32,486 nt of DNA from positions 1 through 32,486 of the forward strand of contig NZ_BOOA01000087.1 of assembly GCF_016862995.1 (NCBI RefSeq), written 5' to 3'. The stretch comes from Acrocarpospora phusangensis. GTDB lineage: Bacteria; Actinomycetota; Actinomycetes; Streptosporangiales; Streptosporangiaceae. Made by a program: the position numbers and the translations under genes. A model generated the notes under the pieces. It was given only the letters and a program-made list of their open reading frames with translations. It was not told where the DNA came from and did no database searches. Shown here piece by piece: positions 1 to 7,280 of this stretch (position 1 is its first letter; the number at the start of each line of letters is the position of its first letter).

Positions 1-312
1 CGGGGACCAGCTCGGAGCGGAGATCGTCACGTTCTGGCCGGACTGACTCCAGCCGCCCTCCCAGCCGTTCTGGAGGGTCTGGTTGCCGGAGTAGCTGTAG
101 GTGATCTGCCAGTTGGAGACCGGGTCGCCGAGGTTCTGGAGGCGGACCTGGGCGCCGAACCCGTTCCCGCCTTCCCAGGTCTTCGTGTAGGTGACCTGGC
201 AGGCCACCGCCGCATTCGCGGCCGTCGGACTGACGGCGAGCCCGACGCCGGCGAGTAGCGTCGCCGCTACAGCCGTGAGGGCTCTTCGCCAGGAACTCTT
301 GTGGGGTCCCAT
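1..312 (-). CDS. Secreted CBM2 (cellulose-binding) protein, 5' part only
   Basis: The first 104 codons of a minus-strand gene run off the left edge. The product starts MGPHKSSWRRALTAVAATLL, a Sec signal peptide with Arg-Arg, a hydrophobic core and an ANA cleavage site near residue 34. It continues as a type 2 carbohydrate-binding module: a Cys at the domain start, then Trp residues in TWEGG, SNWQITY, NGWEGGW and APSW, the spacing used by CBM2 cellulose/chitin binders. An N-terminal CBM2 usually precedes a catalytic domain, but that part lies outside the window, so the enzyme class (cellulase, LPMO, xylanase or other) is unknown. A strong ribosome site (AAGGAG, about 8 nt upstream) supports the start. 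A perfect CebR/CelR operator 36 bp upstream indicates repression relieved by cello-oligosaccharides. Confidence 0.88.
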   Translation of the reverse strand, partial: MGPHKSSWRRALTAVAATLLAGVGLAVSPTAANAAVACQVTYTKTWEGGNGFGAQVRLQNLGDPVSNWQITYSYSGNQTLQNGWEGGWSQSGQNVTISAPSWSP

Positions 313-347
313 GTGTGTTTCTCCTTGACGAAACTGATGACGAACCT

Positions 348-361
348 TGGGAGCGCTCCCA
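348..361. promoter_or_regulatory. CebR/CelR operator
   Basis: The perfect 14-bp palindrome TGGGAGCGCTCCCA is identical to the site bound by CebR of Streptomyces and CelR of Thermobifida, LacI-family repressors of cellulose-degradation genes that release DNA on binding cellobiose or cellotriose. It lies 36 bp upstream of the CBM2 gene start, which fits direct control of that gene. Family knowledge gives the regulator; no cebR gene is in the window. Confidence 0.92.
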
Positions 362-573
362 ACATCCGTTCGTTTCGTCTGGATGTACAGCTTGTTTCCG
401 CACAGGGCACAGGACCAAACGTCCCACCTGCATCTGGACTGCTTAAAGTGGTCATCTGTCCGATAAATCCGATGAAAAGTTCAGGACGCGGGCAGTGAGG
501 TGTCTTGTACAGATTGTCACTTTCGGCCCACGGGTATTGCGGTGCGGGGCCCGAGCCGCTTCAATGACGGGAT

Positions 574-591
574 CGAGAGAGCGCTCTCTCG
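574..591. promoter_or_regulatory. LacI-type operator palindrome upstream of the Tat-exported protein
   Basis: CGAGAGAGCGCTCTCTCG is a perfect 18-bp palindrome with the central CG step typical of LacI-family operators (core GAGCGCTC). It is 30 bp upstream of the GTG start at 621. It shares GAGCGCTC with the CebR/CelR site at 348-361 but differs in the outer bases, so it may serve a different LacI repressor. The 313-620 interval otherwise holds only the two divergent promoter regions. Confidence 0.6.
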
Positions 592-620
592 CCGTCCCCC
601 GCGTCCCGTGGAGCCGCCCT

Positions 621-2048
621 GTGTTATCCCGCCGCCACTTCGTCGCCGCCTCCGTGACGGCCGCAGCCGCCCCCCTCGTCCTGTCCCGTACGGCCTCCGC
701 CACCGGCCTCCTCGACCACCGCCTGAGCGGCTCCGCCGACCGGGCCCTCGGCTACCTGAACACCGTCCTGGACGCGTACGCGCAGGGCTCGGAGCCGCGT
801 CTCGCGCAGAGCTACAACAACGAGTCCGGGCTGATGACCACGGCGTTCGTGTACGACAACGCGCTCGCCGTCATCGCGTACCTGTCCCGGCCCACCAGGG
901 AGAACGTCCGGCGGGCCAAGGTCATCGGGGACACGTTCCTGTGGATCCAGGCCAACGACGAGACCTTCACCGACGGCCGGGTACGGCAGGCGTACGCGGC
1001 CGGGCCGATGCTGTTCTACGGCGGCGGCCCGGAGTTCACCGGAGTACGGCGGGCGGACGGCAAGGCGGGGTTCCTGTGGCCGTTCGGGTTCGGCGGATCC
1101 GCGGTCGGCGACGTGGCCTGGACGGCGCTCGCGCTGACGCACCTCTACGACCGGACCCGGGAGCGCCGGTACCTGGACGGGGCGGTGGCGCTGGGCGAGT
1201 GGATCGAGGCCACCAGCGTGTCGCCGTACCGGCACGGGGGGTATCTGGGCGGGGTGCAGGGCGACGGGACGACGAAGCAGCGGTGGTGCTCCAGCGAGCA
1301 CAACATCGACGTCTACGCGCTCTTCCACGGCCTGGCCAAGTTCACCGGGAACCGGGTGTGGAAGACGCGGGCGCGGGTGGCGGGCGACTTCCTGGACGCC
1401 ATGTGGAATCCGCGGGGGCGGTTCTACTGGACGGGGACGCTCGGGGCGAACCCGGCGGACGACCCGAACGAGATCAATCCGAGCCCGATCCCGGAGGACG
1501 TGCAGACCTGGGCGTACCTGGCGCGCGGGGACCGCGGGCGGGCGATCGACTGGACGACGTCGGCGCTGGCGACCACCGACCGCGGGGGCGTGTCGGAGAA
1601 CTCGCAGCTGCCCGCCGGGTACACGGTGTCCGGGGTCACGTTCAGCGACGTGTCCAAGACGCTGACCGGGCCGGTGCCGAGTGGGACCGGGAACAACAAC
1701 AGGGACGCCGTCTGGTTCGAGGGCACCGCGCACGTCGCGGCGGCGCTGGCCGCCCGGGGTGACCGGCGGGAGGCGCGCGGCTATCTGGGCGACATCGCGT
1801 CCGCCCAGGACGCGCTCGGCGCCGGTCAGACCGTCGGGCGCACCGCCGACCCGAACGGCGGTCGCCTCTCCAACCCGGGCGAGGGGGGCACCTGGACCGG
1901 GACCGCGCTGCCCGCCCGTTCCGGCGTCGTCGCCGCCTCCAGCGCGTTCGACACGGGCTTCGGCTTCGGCTACTTCCAGAACCAGCACGTGGGCGCGACC
2001 AGCTGGTACCTGATGGCCGCGCTCGGAACCAACCCCTACCGTTTCTGA
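621..2048 (+). CDS. Tat-exported alpha-toroid protein, probable glycoside hydrolase-like
   Basis: The product is 475 aa. It starts MLSRRHFVAASVTAAAAPLV, a textbook twin-arginine signal (SRRHF) with a signal-cleavage ASA. GTG 621 is chosen because GTGGAG sits 7 nt upstream; reading on to ATG 564 or further would translate the operator at 574-591. The mature part is helix-rich with repeated hairpin signatures (YDNALAVIAYL, GDVAWTALALTHLYD, SEHNIDVYALFHGLAKFTG, WFEGTAHVAAALAARG), the pattern of six-hairpin (alpha/alpha)6 glycosidases and related lyases. No catalytic residues of a named GH family could be assigned with confidence. The LacI-type operator and the CebR/CelR-controlled CBM2 gene next door suggest a role in plant polysaccharide use. 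Function beyond this is inference. Confidence 0.8.
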   Translation: MLSRRHFVAASVTAAAAPLVLSRTASATGLLDHRLSGSADRALGYLNTVLDAYAQGSEPRLAQSYNNESGLMTTAFVYDNALAVIAYLSRPTRENVRRAKVIGDTFLWIQANDETFTDGRVRQAYAAGPMLFYGGGPEFTGVRRADGKAGFLWPFGFGGSAVGDVAWTALALTHLYDRTRERRYLDGAVALGEWIEATSVSPYRHGGYLGGVQGDGTTKQRWCSSEHNIDVYALFHGLAKFTGNRVWKTRARVAGDFLDAMWNPRGRFYWTGTLGANPADDPNEINPSPIPEDVQTWAYLARGDRGRAIDWTTSALATTDRGGVSENSQLPAGYTVSGVTFSDVSKTLTGPVPSGTGNNNRDAVWFEGTAHVAAALAARGDRREARGYLGDIASAQDALGAGQTVGRTADPNGGRLSNPGEGGTWTGTALPARSGVVAASSAFDTGFGFGYFQNQHVGATSWYLMAALGTNPYRF

Positions 2049-2057
2049 GCCGCCCGG

Positions 2058-2079
2058 GCCGAGGGCTCCGGCCCTCGGC
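2058..2079. terminator. Hairpin terminator between convergent genes
   Basis: GCCGAGGGC and GCCCTCGGC form a perfect 9-bp stem with a 4-nt loop, starting 10 nt after the stop of the Tat-exported protein and 22 bp before the convergent phosphotransferase stop. There is no U-tract, as is common for actinobacterial hairpins. Confidence 0.6.
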
Positions 2080-2101
2080 TCACCTCGCGCTCACCCCGCG
2101 C

Positions 2102-3607
2102 TCATCCCGCGCTCGCCAGGGCGGCGCGGAGCGCGGACGCGGAGTCGCCCGCGTGGTAGCGCCGCTCGCTCTCCTCGATGCCGTCCATGAACTCCTGGTA
2201 GCGGCTCGCGTGGTAGAGATGCGCCAGCGGCTCGGCCAGGGTGAGCGCCCGTCCGGGATCCGCGCCGGGCACCGCCGCCGACCAGGCCCGCACCCACGTC
2301 TCGGCCAGCCCGGCGCGGCGGTCCTCCGGGGCGAAGTCCCGCAGCCGCAGGCCGTCCAGAGCGGGATGCCCGAAATGACAGTCCGCGAAGTCCACGACCA
2401 CACCGCGCCGCCCGTCCCAGCGCCAGTTGCCGGGATGAAAATCCCCATGCACCAGCGTGTACGGCAGCCCGCACGCCTCCAGCGCATCGACCATGCCCGG
2501 CAACTCGGCCACCAGCGCCCTGGCCGCCCGAAGCTCGCCCGCGTCGAGCTCCGCCCCCACCTCCCCGTCCAGAAGCCGACTCGTCAGCTCCCCAAGCCTG
2601 GGCGGCGTACGGTCCAACAGTCCGGCCGCCTTCTCCGTCAGCTCGGCCTGTGCGGCGACCATGCGCGGCACGACGTAGTCGACCGCCTCCTGGGGGGCGT
2701 GCCAGCAGTCCTCGCCGGGGGCGTGGGCCAGCAGGACCCATCGGCGTACGGGATCGGAGGCGATCAGGCGCGGCACGATCTCGGCGCCCGCGTCGGTGAG
2801 CAGCTCGATGGCGCCGCCCTCACAGGCCGCGAAACTCGGGGTCGCCTTGAACCAGACCGCCTCCGGATCCCCCTCCACCCGGATCCGGAAAAGTCCGGAC
2901 AGGTTCCAGGTCTTGACCTGTTCGGCGGATCCCTTCGGGACCAGCCCGGCTCGCCGGATCTCAGCCTCCGCCCAGGACAGCCCCGCCCGGACCCCCTCGG
3001 CCGTCGCCCAGTCGGCGCGCTTCGCCGCAGGCGACAGGACCAGCCGCCCGGCGGCGGCGACCCGCCCCCGGAAACCGTCATCGACCCCCTCTGCGGAGAC
3101 GTCCCCCGGGGGAACCGGCGATGCAGCCAGCAGGAGACCATCGACCGCAAGGTCGTGCGGGCCACCTTGATCCCCGTCGCCGGGCGATTCCGCACTCAGG
3201 AGACCATCGACGCCTTCGGCGGAGACCTCCCCTGGGGGAAGCGTTGATGCAGCCCGCAGGAGACCATCGACTGCAAGATCATGCGGGCCACCTTGATCCC
3301 CGTCGCCGGGCGATTCCGCACGCAGGAGACCAACGACCCCTTCGGCGGGGAACTCCCCCCAGGCGGGAAGGCTGCCGACCACCCCGTCGAGCACATCCGC
3401 GTGATAGATCACGCGGCCGCCCCCCATCCGGCCGCCCTCTTCGACGTCGACCAGCCGCAGCACCACGACCGGCGCCCCGACCGCCGCCTCCAGCGACGCC
3501 GAGACCGCCTCGACATCCGCCCACCAAGGACTTTCCACCAGGAACGGCCCGGCTTCCCCCAGGATCGCGCCGCCACCGCTGATCACCACACCCACAACCT
3601 TCGTCAT
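2102..3607 (-). CDS. APH-fold phosphotransferase with N-terminal domain and repetitive linker
   Basis: The product is 501 aa. Residues about 235-495 form an aminoglycoside phosphotransferase/choline-kinase-like domain: a putative ATP-binding Lys in VWFK (254), the Brenner catalytic loop HGDFHPGN (387-394) and metal-binding Asp in VVDFADCHFGHPALD (404-418). Residues 1-90 resemble the short N-terminal domain of actinobacterial APH-family proteins (PFLVESPWWADVEAV; VVVLRLV). Between them, residues 93-176 are a low-complexity linker of alternating 22- and 20-residue units (GLLRAESPGDGDQGGPHDLA, then DGLLRAASTLPPGEVSAEG) encoded by a 126-bp tandem repeat. Frame is kept, so the enzyme is probably intact. 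The substrate is unknown: resistance is possible, but many such proteins phosphorylate small metabolites. The gene is single, convergent with the Tat-exported protein gene, and has no close Shine-Dalgarno at ATG 3607. Confidence 0.82.
   Translation of the reverse strand: MTKVVGVVISGGGAILGEAGPFLVESPWWADVEAVSASLEAAVGAPVVVLRLVDVEEGGRMGGGRVIYHADVLDGVVGSLPAWGEFPAEGVVGLLRAESPGDGDQGGPHDLAVDGLLRAASTLPPGEVSAEGVDGLLSAESPGDGDQGGPHDLAVDGLLLAASPVPPGDVSAEGVDDGFRGRVAAAGRLVLSPAAKRADWATAEGVRAGLSWAEAEIRRAGLVPKGSAEQVKTWNLSGLFRIRVEGDPEAVWFKATPSFAACEGGAIELLTDAGAEIVPRLIASDPVRRWVLLAHAPGEDCWHAPQEAVDYVVPRMVAAQAELTEKAAGLLDRTPPRLGELTSRLLDGEVGAELDAGELRAARALVAELPGMVDALEACGLPYTLVHGDFHPGNWRWDGRRGVVVDFADCHFGHPALDGLRLRDFAPEDRRAGLAETWVRAWSAAVPGADPGRALTLAEPLAHLYHASRYQEFMDGIEESERRYHAGDSASALRAALASAG
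3079..3375. repeat. 126-bp in-frame tandem repeat, about 2.3 copies
   Basis: Copies begin at 3079, 3205 and 3331, exactly 126 bp (42 codons) apart; the third is partial and diverges after about 45 bp. Each unit contains two AGGAGACCATCGAC-like motifs, giving an inner pseudo-period near 63 bp. The block 'GCGGGCCACCTTGATCCCCG' is identical in copies one and two, so the duplication is recent or is homogenised by recombination. Confidence 0.92.
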
Positions 3608-3741
3608 GGCGCCAGTGTGCAGACCCCTCCCATGCTCCCGCCAACGGATTTCCGGCGACGCACAGAATGGATCTCAGACATTCGATGACCAGATAGTGCG
3701 AATTATTACGATCTAGCTGCGGAATTCGTCATTCGGGCAAG

Positions 3742-3775
3742 AAAAAAGGGCATCCGGCTTCGTTGACGGATGCCC
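3742..3775 (-). terminator. Intrinsic terminator of the APC-GNAT operon
   Basis: On the minus strand GGGCATCCG, a 10-nt loop and CGGATGCCC are followed directly by TTTTTTC, a classic rho-independent terminator 13 nt after the GNAT stop. The rest of 3608-3741 is AT-rich for this genome and probably carries the phosphotransferase promoter; no clear boxes were found. Confidence 0.88.
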
Positions 3776-3787
3776 GGTCACTGCCGC

Positions 3788-4372
3788 TCAGGGGTTCGGC
3801 GCCCGCCACATGGGATACATGACAGGCCCGTCGGGCAGCCGGAGCAGTTCCGGCATGTCCACATATCCGTGGCGCAGGTAGAGCCGCCGGCTCGCCTCGC
3901 TGCTGGCCTCCAGGTAAGCGGGCATGCCCTCGGCGTCCAGCCGCCGGTGGTGCTCCCGCAGCAGCTGACTGCCCAGGCCACGGCCCATCCGCCCCTGCAC
4001 CAGCGCGATGAACGCCAGATACCCGTGCGGCTCATGCGGGTGCAGCTTCTCCATCTGCTCCCCCAGGATGCCGAACCGCCCGGCGTGCTCCCCGGCGAAC
4101 CCGGCCACCGCCTCGTCATGCCCGGGAATCTCCGGGTACGGCGCGGTGAACCACACCGCCACCCCGGCCAGCTCCCCCGCCTCGTGGATGCCGTAGACGT
4201 CGCCGTGGTCGAGCGCGTGCGCCGCGTACATGCTGAAGAAGGCGTGCTGGATCGGGGGGCGGTCCTCGACCGGCGGGATGAGCCAGGTGGAGATCGCGTC
4301 CATCCGGAAGGTGTCGGCGATGACGCCGCCGACCACGGCCGCGTCGGTCATCCGGGTGATCTCGGCCGTCAT
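3788..4372 (-). CDS. GNAT family N-acetyltransferase
   Basis: The product is 194 aa. It contains the GNAT acetyl-CoA pyrophosphate loop QGRMGRGLG (126-134) after the beta strand YLAFIALV, then YLEASSEASRRLYLRHGY (153-170), the usual motif B region with a C-terminal Tyr. The length is normal for a single-domain GNAT. ATG 4372 is used because ATGA overlaps the upstream permease stop by 4 nt, indicating translational coupling; a longer in-frame reading inside the permease has no support. Pairing with an amino-acid/polyamine type permease suggests it acetylates an amine moved by that carrier, but the substrate is inference. Confidence 0.88.
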   Translation of the reverse strand: MTAEITRMTDAAVVGGVIADTFRMDAISTWLIPPVEDRPPIQHAFFSMYAAHALDHGDVYGIHEAGELAGVAVWFTAPYPEIPGHDEAVAGFAGEHAGRFGILGEQMEKLHPHEPHGYLAFIALVQGRMGRGLGSQLLREHHRRLDAEGMPAYLEASSEASRRLYLRHGYVDMPELLRLPDGPVMYPMWRAPNP

Positions 4373-5841
4373 TTGACGGCTCCGGTGACGGCCCGGGCGC
4401 CGAGGCCGATGTTGGCGTACACGTCGGGCTTGGTGGCCTTCAGCACGCGGGCCCAGATGACGCCGAAGATGATCGCGACGACGAAGATGCCGGGCAGCAC
4501 CCAGCGGATGGGCTCGTCGGGCGCGACCCCGAGGACGGTGTCGAAGTTGACCAGGGTCAGCCCGATGATCGTGCACAGCGCCAGCGCCGCCAGCGCCGGA
4601 GCGATCTTCGTCCGCCAGGTGGTCTCCTCCGTGGGCCGCCGGGCGAAGTACGCGATCACCGCGATGGAGGTGGCGGTGAGCAGGGTCAGCAGGCCGAGGC
4701 CGCCGAACGCGCCGAAGGTGAAGAAGAGCTTGGTGAGCGGGTCCAGGCCGAGCACCGCGTACACGATGATCACGATCAGGCCCAGGGCGGTCTGCAGGAG
4801 CGAGCCGGCCACCGGCGCGCTGGTCCTGGCCGAGGTGCGGCCGAAGACCGACGGGAGCACGTTCTCCCGGCCTAACGCGAAGATGTAGCGGGCGGTGGTG
4901 TTGTGGAAGGCGATCATGCAGGCGATGCTGCTGGTCACGAAGAGCACCGAGCCGGCCGTGGAGACGGCGGACCCCATGTGAGCCTCGGCCTGGTTGAAGA
5001 TCAGCAGGGTGCCGTCGGTGGTGGCCGCCTGCACGATCCCGTCCACGCCGGTCGGCACGGTCTGCGCCCAGGCGGAGAAGGAGTAGAGCAGCGCGATGAT
5101 CGCGATGCCCACGTAGGTCGCGATCGGCACGGTCCGGTTGCGGTCCTTGGACTCCTCGGCGAACACCACCGAGGACTCGATCCCGGCGAACCCGGCGACC
5201 ACGGTGGCCAGCGCGGCGCCGACGCCGGGCACGAGCAGCGCGCCCGGGGAGAAGCCCTCGAAGCTGATGCCGCCGGGCGCGGCGTTGAAGAGGTTGGCGA
5301 TGTCGAAGAGGAGGACGATCGCGATCTCACTGACCAGCAGGACCGAGAGGATCCTGCCGTTGACGTCCACCCGCAGCACCCCGAGCAGGCCGGTCAGCGC
5401 CCAGGTCACCAGCGCGATCACCCACCACGCGGGCGATCCCCCGAACCAGCTGACCAGCAGCGGTTCCGCGGCCAGCCCGATGATCCCGTAGAGGCCGAGC
5501 TGCAGCGCGTTGTAGGCGAGCAGCGCCACCCACGCCGTCGCGACCCCGGCGGTCCGGCCGAGCCCCTGCGCCGCGTACGCGTAGAACGCCCCGGCGTTCA
5601 CCACGTGGCGGGCCATCGTCACGTACCCGACCGCGAAGAGCGCGAAGATGCCGCCCAGCAGCAGGAAGGCCAGCGGCACGCCGATGACGCCCGTCACCAT
5701 GTACGCGGTGGGCACCGAGCCGGCCACGACCATCAGGGGCGCCGCCGCCGAGACGACGAAGAACACGACCGATGGCACACCGAGCCGATCCTCGGCCAGC
5801 GCGGCGGAGACCGCACTGGGTTTGGACTGTGTGAGGGACAT
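4369..5841 (-). CDS. APC superfamily amino acid/polyamine permease
   Basis: The product is 490 aa with about 12 to 14 hydrophobic segments. The N-terminus LGVPSVVFFVVSAAAPLMVV leads into the first helix with the unwound region typical of APC carriers. Further helix motifs include NAGAFYAYAAQGLGR and GFAGIESSVVFAEESKDRNR, the latter being the conserved loop 'FAGFESSxxLGEEAxxPxRxIPRA' of the family. ATG 5841 is chosen for the start because ACGGAG lies about 7 nt upstream. The gene lies first in a two-gene unit with the coupled GNAT. A promoter buried in a large nested inverted repeat about 160 bp upstream suggests regulation, perhaps by the adjacent TetR. Confidence 0.9.
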   Translation of the reverse strand: MSLTQSKPSAVSAALAEDRLGVPSVVFFVVSAAAPLMVVAGSVPTAYMVTGVIGVPLAFLLLGGIFALFAVGYVTMARHVVNAGAFYAYAAQGLGRTAGVATAWVALLAYNALQLGLYGIIGLAAEPLLVSWFGGSPAWWVIALVTWALTGLLGVLRVDVNGRILSVLLVSEIAIVLLFDIANLFNAAPGGISFEGFSPGALLVPGVGAALATVVAGFAGIESSVVFAEESKDRNRTVPIATYVGIAIIALLYSFSAWAQTVPTGVDGIVQAATTDGTLLIFNQAEAHMGSAVSTAGSVLFVTSSIACMIAFHNTTARYIFALGRENVLPSVFGRTSARTSAPVAGSLLQTALGLIVIIVYAVLGLDPLTKLFFTFGAFGGLGLLTLLTATSIAVIAYFARRPTEETTWRTKIAPALAALALCTIIGLTLVNFDTVLGVAPDEPIRWVLPGIFVVAIIFGVIWARVLKATKPDVYANIGLGARAVTGAVK

Positions 5842-6002
5842 CCAGAACTCCGTGAATATTCGGGGGGTAGCGGTGATGTTTCTGGAACACCCGCGAATCA
5901 TCGCGATCGGCGGTGAACGCGGGACCGGGCTCACGCGAGGCGTGGCGCCGGCCGTCGGCCGGCGGCCGGAGAGCAAGATCAGCCTCAGCCACGAAGGGCG
6001 AC

Positions 6003-6030
6003 TCTATAGGCGAAATGCTGAATTTGTCAT
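6003..6030 (-). promoter_or_regulatory. Putative promoter of the APC-GNAT operon
   Basis: On the minus strand ATGACA (6030-6025) and TATAGA (6008-6003) are separated by 16 bp, a good sigma70-type pair. Both lie inside or at the edge of the nested inverted repeat at 6006-6061, so a protein bound there would cover the promoter. Confidence 0.5.
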
Positions 6031-6061
6031 TAGTGGAACAAATTCTATTTTTATCGCCTAT
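6006..6061. repeat. Nested, nearly concentric inverted repeat (operator-like)
   Basis: The outer arms ATAGGCGA (6006-6013) and TCGCCTAT (6054-6061) enclose inner arms AATTTGT (6021-6027) and ACAAATT (6038-6044). The two symmetry centres differ by only 1 bp. The stretch is AT-rich against a GC-rich background and has no coding potential. It could be a compound operator or a cruciform-forming element. Confidence 0.6.
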
Positions 6062-6113
6062 GAAGTGCGGCTGGACCGGAATGTCGTGGTTCCGTACAAG
6101 TGAAAACGGACCG

Positions 6114-6749
6114 TCACCGGCCGGGGTCCTCGGTGAGCCGCAGCACGCGCCGGGTCAGCTGGTGCAGGTGTTCACGGAACCGGGCCAGCTCCTCCTCCGA
6201 GTCCGCCCCCACCCGCTCGCCGTCGCCGTCCAGCACGCCGCCCTGGACGAAGCCGTGCACGCACCAGACGATCGTCCACACGCAGTACTCCATGTCGACG
6301 CCGCCCTCCACGAAGCCGTCCGCCGCCAGCTGCTCCAGGACCTCGGTGGCCATGGTGATCAGCGGCTGGGAGAACTGGCGTTCCAGGCCGATGAGGTCGG
6401 CGGCGTCGTGGAGCCAGCGGTGGATCCACAGCGCGGGAAGTTCGGGGTGCGCGACGCAGAAGTCCAGATACCGGTCCACGATCGCGTGCACCGCCGCCGC
6501 GGCCTGCGCCGCGTCCGCCACCGCGACCCCGCTGATGGCCGGCTTCATGGCCTCGATCTCGATCTGGTACGCGCGCTCGATGACCGCGAGGTAGAGGTCG
6601 CGCTTGTTCCCCGTGAAGCCGACCTTGGCCGGCTCGATCCCGAGAGCGTCGGAGATCTGACGCAGCGTGGTCGCGTCGTACCCGAGCGCGGCGAACAGTC
6701 TCGTCGCACCCTGCAGGAGGGTCTCCATCTGCGGCTCCCGGTCGATCAT
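6114..6749 (-). CDS. TetR family transcriptional regulator
   Basis: The product is 211 aa, normal for TetR. The N-terminal helix-turn-helix is TTLRQISDALGIEPAKVGF followed by GNKRDLYLAVIERAY. The usual 'YYHFxxKxxL' is altered to VGFTGNKRDLY, which is unusual. The C-terminal ligand domain is Trp/His-rich (PALWIHRWLHDA, YCVWTIVWCVHGFV). It is transcribed in the same direction as the APC-GNAT pair, 272 bp upstream of it. Candidate targets are its own promoter, where a GTCATGAC-centred repeat lies 27 bp upstream of the start, and the APC promoter. Confidence 0.88.
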   Translation of the reverse strand: MIDREPQMETLLQGATRLFAALGYDATTLRQISDALGIEPAKVGFTGNKRDLYLAVIERAYQIEIEAMKPAISGVAVADAAQAAAAVHAIVDRYLDFCVAHPELPALWIHRWLHDAADLIGLERQFSQPLITMATEVLEQLAADGFVEGGVDMEYCVWTIVWCVHGFVQGGVLDGDGERVGADSEEELARFREHLHQLTRRVLRLTEDPGR

Positions 6750-6775
6750 GCTGTCTCCAGTCCACCACCTAATGG

Positions 6776-7026
6776 GTCATGACATGGCAAACCGTTCCCT
6801 TAACTCCCATCAATGCGGGTCAACACTGGCGGGCGGACCGAGGGCGAACCGGGGCGCCGAAGCGCTCTGGTGGCGCTGCCTTTGCCCTGTGTTTTGCCGG
6901 TACGCCTGGACCGAGCGCCGGCTGGAGGGTCAAATCCGCCGGTACTTTGGGGGTTCTGGGGCGTCCTTGGGGGGCGAAGGAAGATCTTAAGGGCGTTTTG
7001 GGGTGTTTCGTTTGCTATGTCATGAC
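6776..7026. repeat. 251-bp segment bounded by 17-bp inverted repeats
   Basis: GTCATGACATGGCAAAC (6776-6792) and the reverse complement of 7010-7026 (GTCATGACATAGCAAAC) match at 16 of 17 positions. Each contains the 8-bp palindrome GTCATGAC. The left copy is just upstream of the tetR start. The right copy overlaps the -35 and spacer of the putative promoter for the RlpA-like gene. They may be two binding sites for one regulator in divergent promoters, or the ends of a small non-coding mobile element. The interior shows no convincing gene. Confidence 0.6.
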
Positions 7027-7040
7027 TTGGGCGGTAGAGT
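7012..7040 (+). promoter_or_regulatory. Putative promoter of the RlpA-like gene leader
   Basis: TTGCTA (7012-7017) and TAGAGT (7035-7040) are spaced 17 bp. GTCATGAC lies between them, the classic position for a repressor. Transcription from here would give a leader of more than 200 nt before the start codon, consistent with a riboswitch. Confidence 0.5.
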
Positions 7041-7074
7041 CCTATTCGTTACTGAGTGGTGACCTTCCCACGGG

Positions 7075-7236
7075 TGCCACTTGGCGCCGAGTCCGGCGGA
7101 GCCGTCCAGGTTCCACTGGAGCCGGGGACCAGAGATGGCCTTGGGGCGCGGACGGCAGTCCGTACCCGGGGCCAGGCCCGGTAGGCGAGCCCGTGCCCCA
7201 AGACCTGCCCTTGACCTAGCAGGTTCGATCGATCGG
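7075..7236 (+). promoter_or_regulatory. Candidate ydaO-type (c-di-AMP) riboswitch leader
   Basis: The leader carries, in the order of the ydaO-yuaA family, GCCGAGTCCG (7086-7095), GGAGCCGGGGACC (7118-7130), TTGGGGCG (7141-7148), GGTAGG (7180-7185) and TTGACCTAGCAGG (7211-7223), which resembles the family ending GCTAACCTCGCAGG. Two local hairpins lie between them (CGGAC/GTCCG and CCGGG/CCCGG). In actinobacteria this riboswitch is typically upstream of cell-wall remodelling genes, and the gene here has an RlpA-like domain. The match is by eye and several positions are atypical (TTGGGGCG for TTGGGGTGAA; a clear outer P1 stem was not found), so this is a candidate only. Confidence 0.45.
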
Positions 7237-7280
7237 GACGCACGCGGCAGCCCTGTCGTCTCATGGAAGACCCCACCTTC

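Noticed and set aside
4903-5916. 337-codon plus-strand open frame over the APC permease
   Set aside because: Composition is His/Arg/Gly-rich antisense of a permease with clear membrane segments; no start signal.
6779-7219. 146-codon plus-strand frame between tetR and the RlpA-like gene
   Set aside because: Its repeated MTW/VMTW segments come from the 17-bp inverted repeats, it overlaps the promoter and leader, and it has no ribosome site or recognisable domain.
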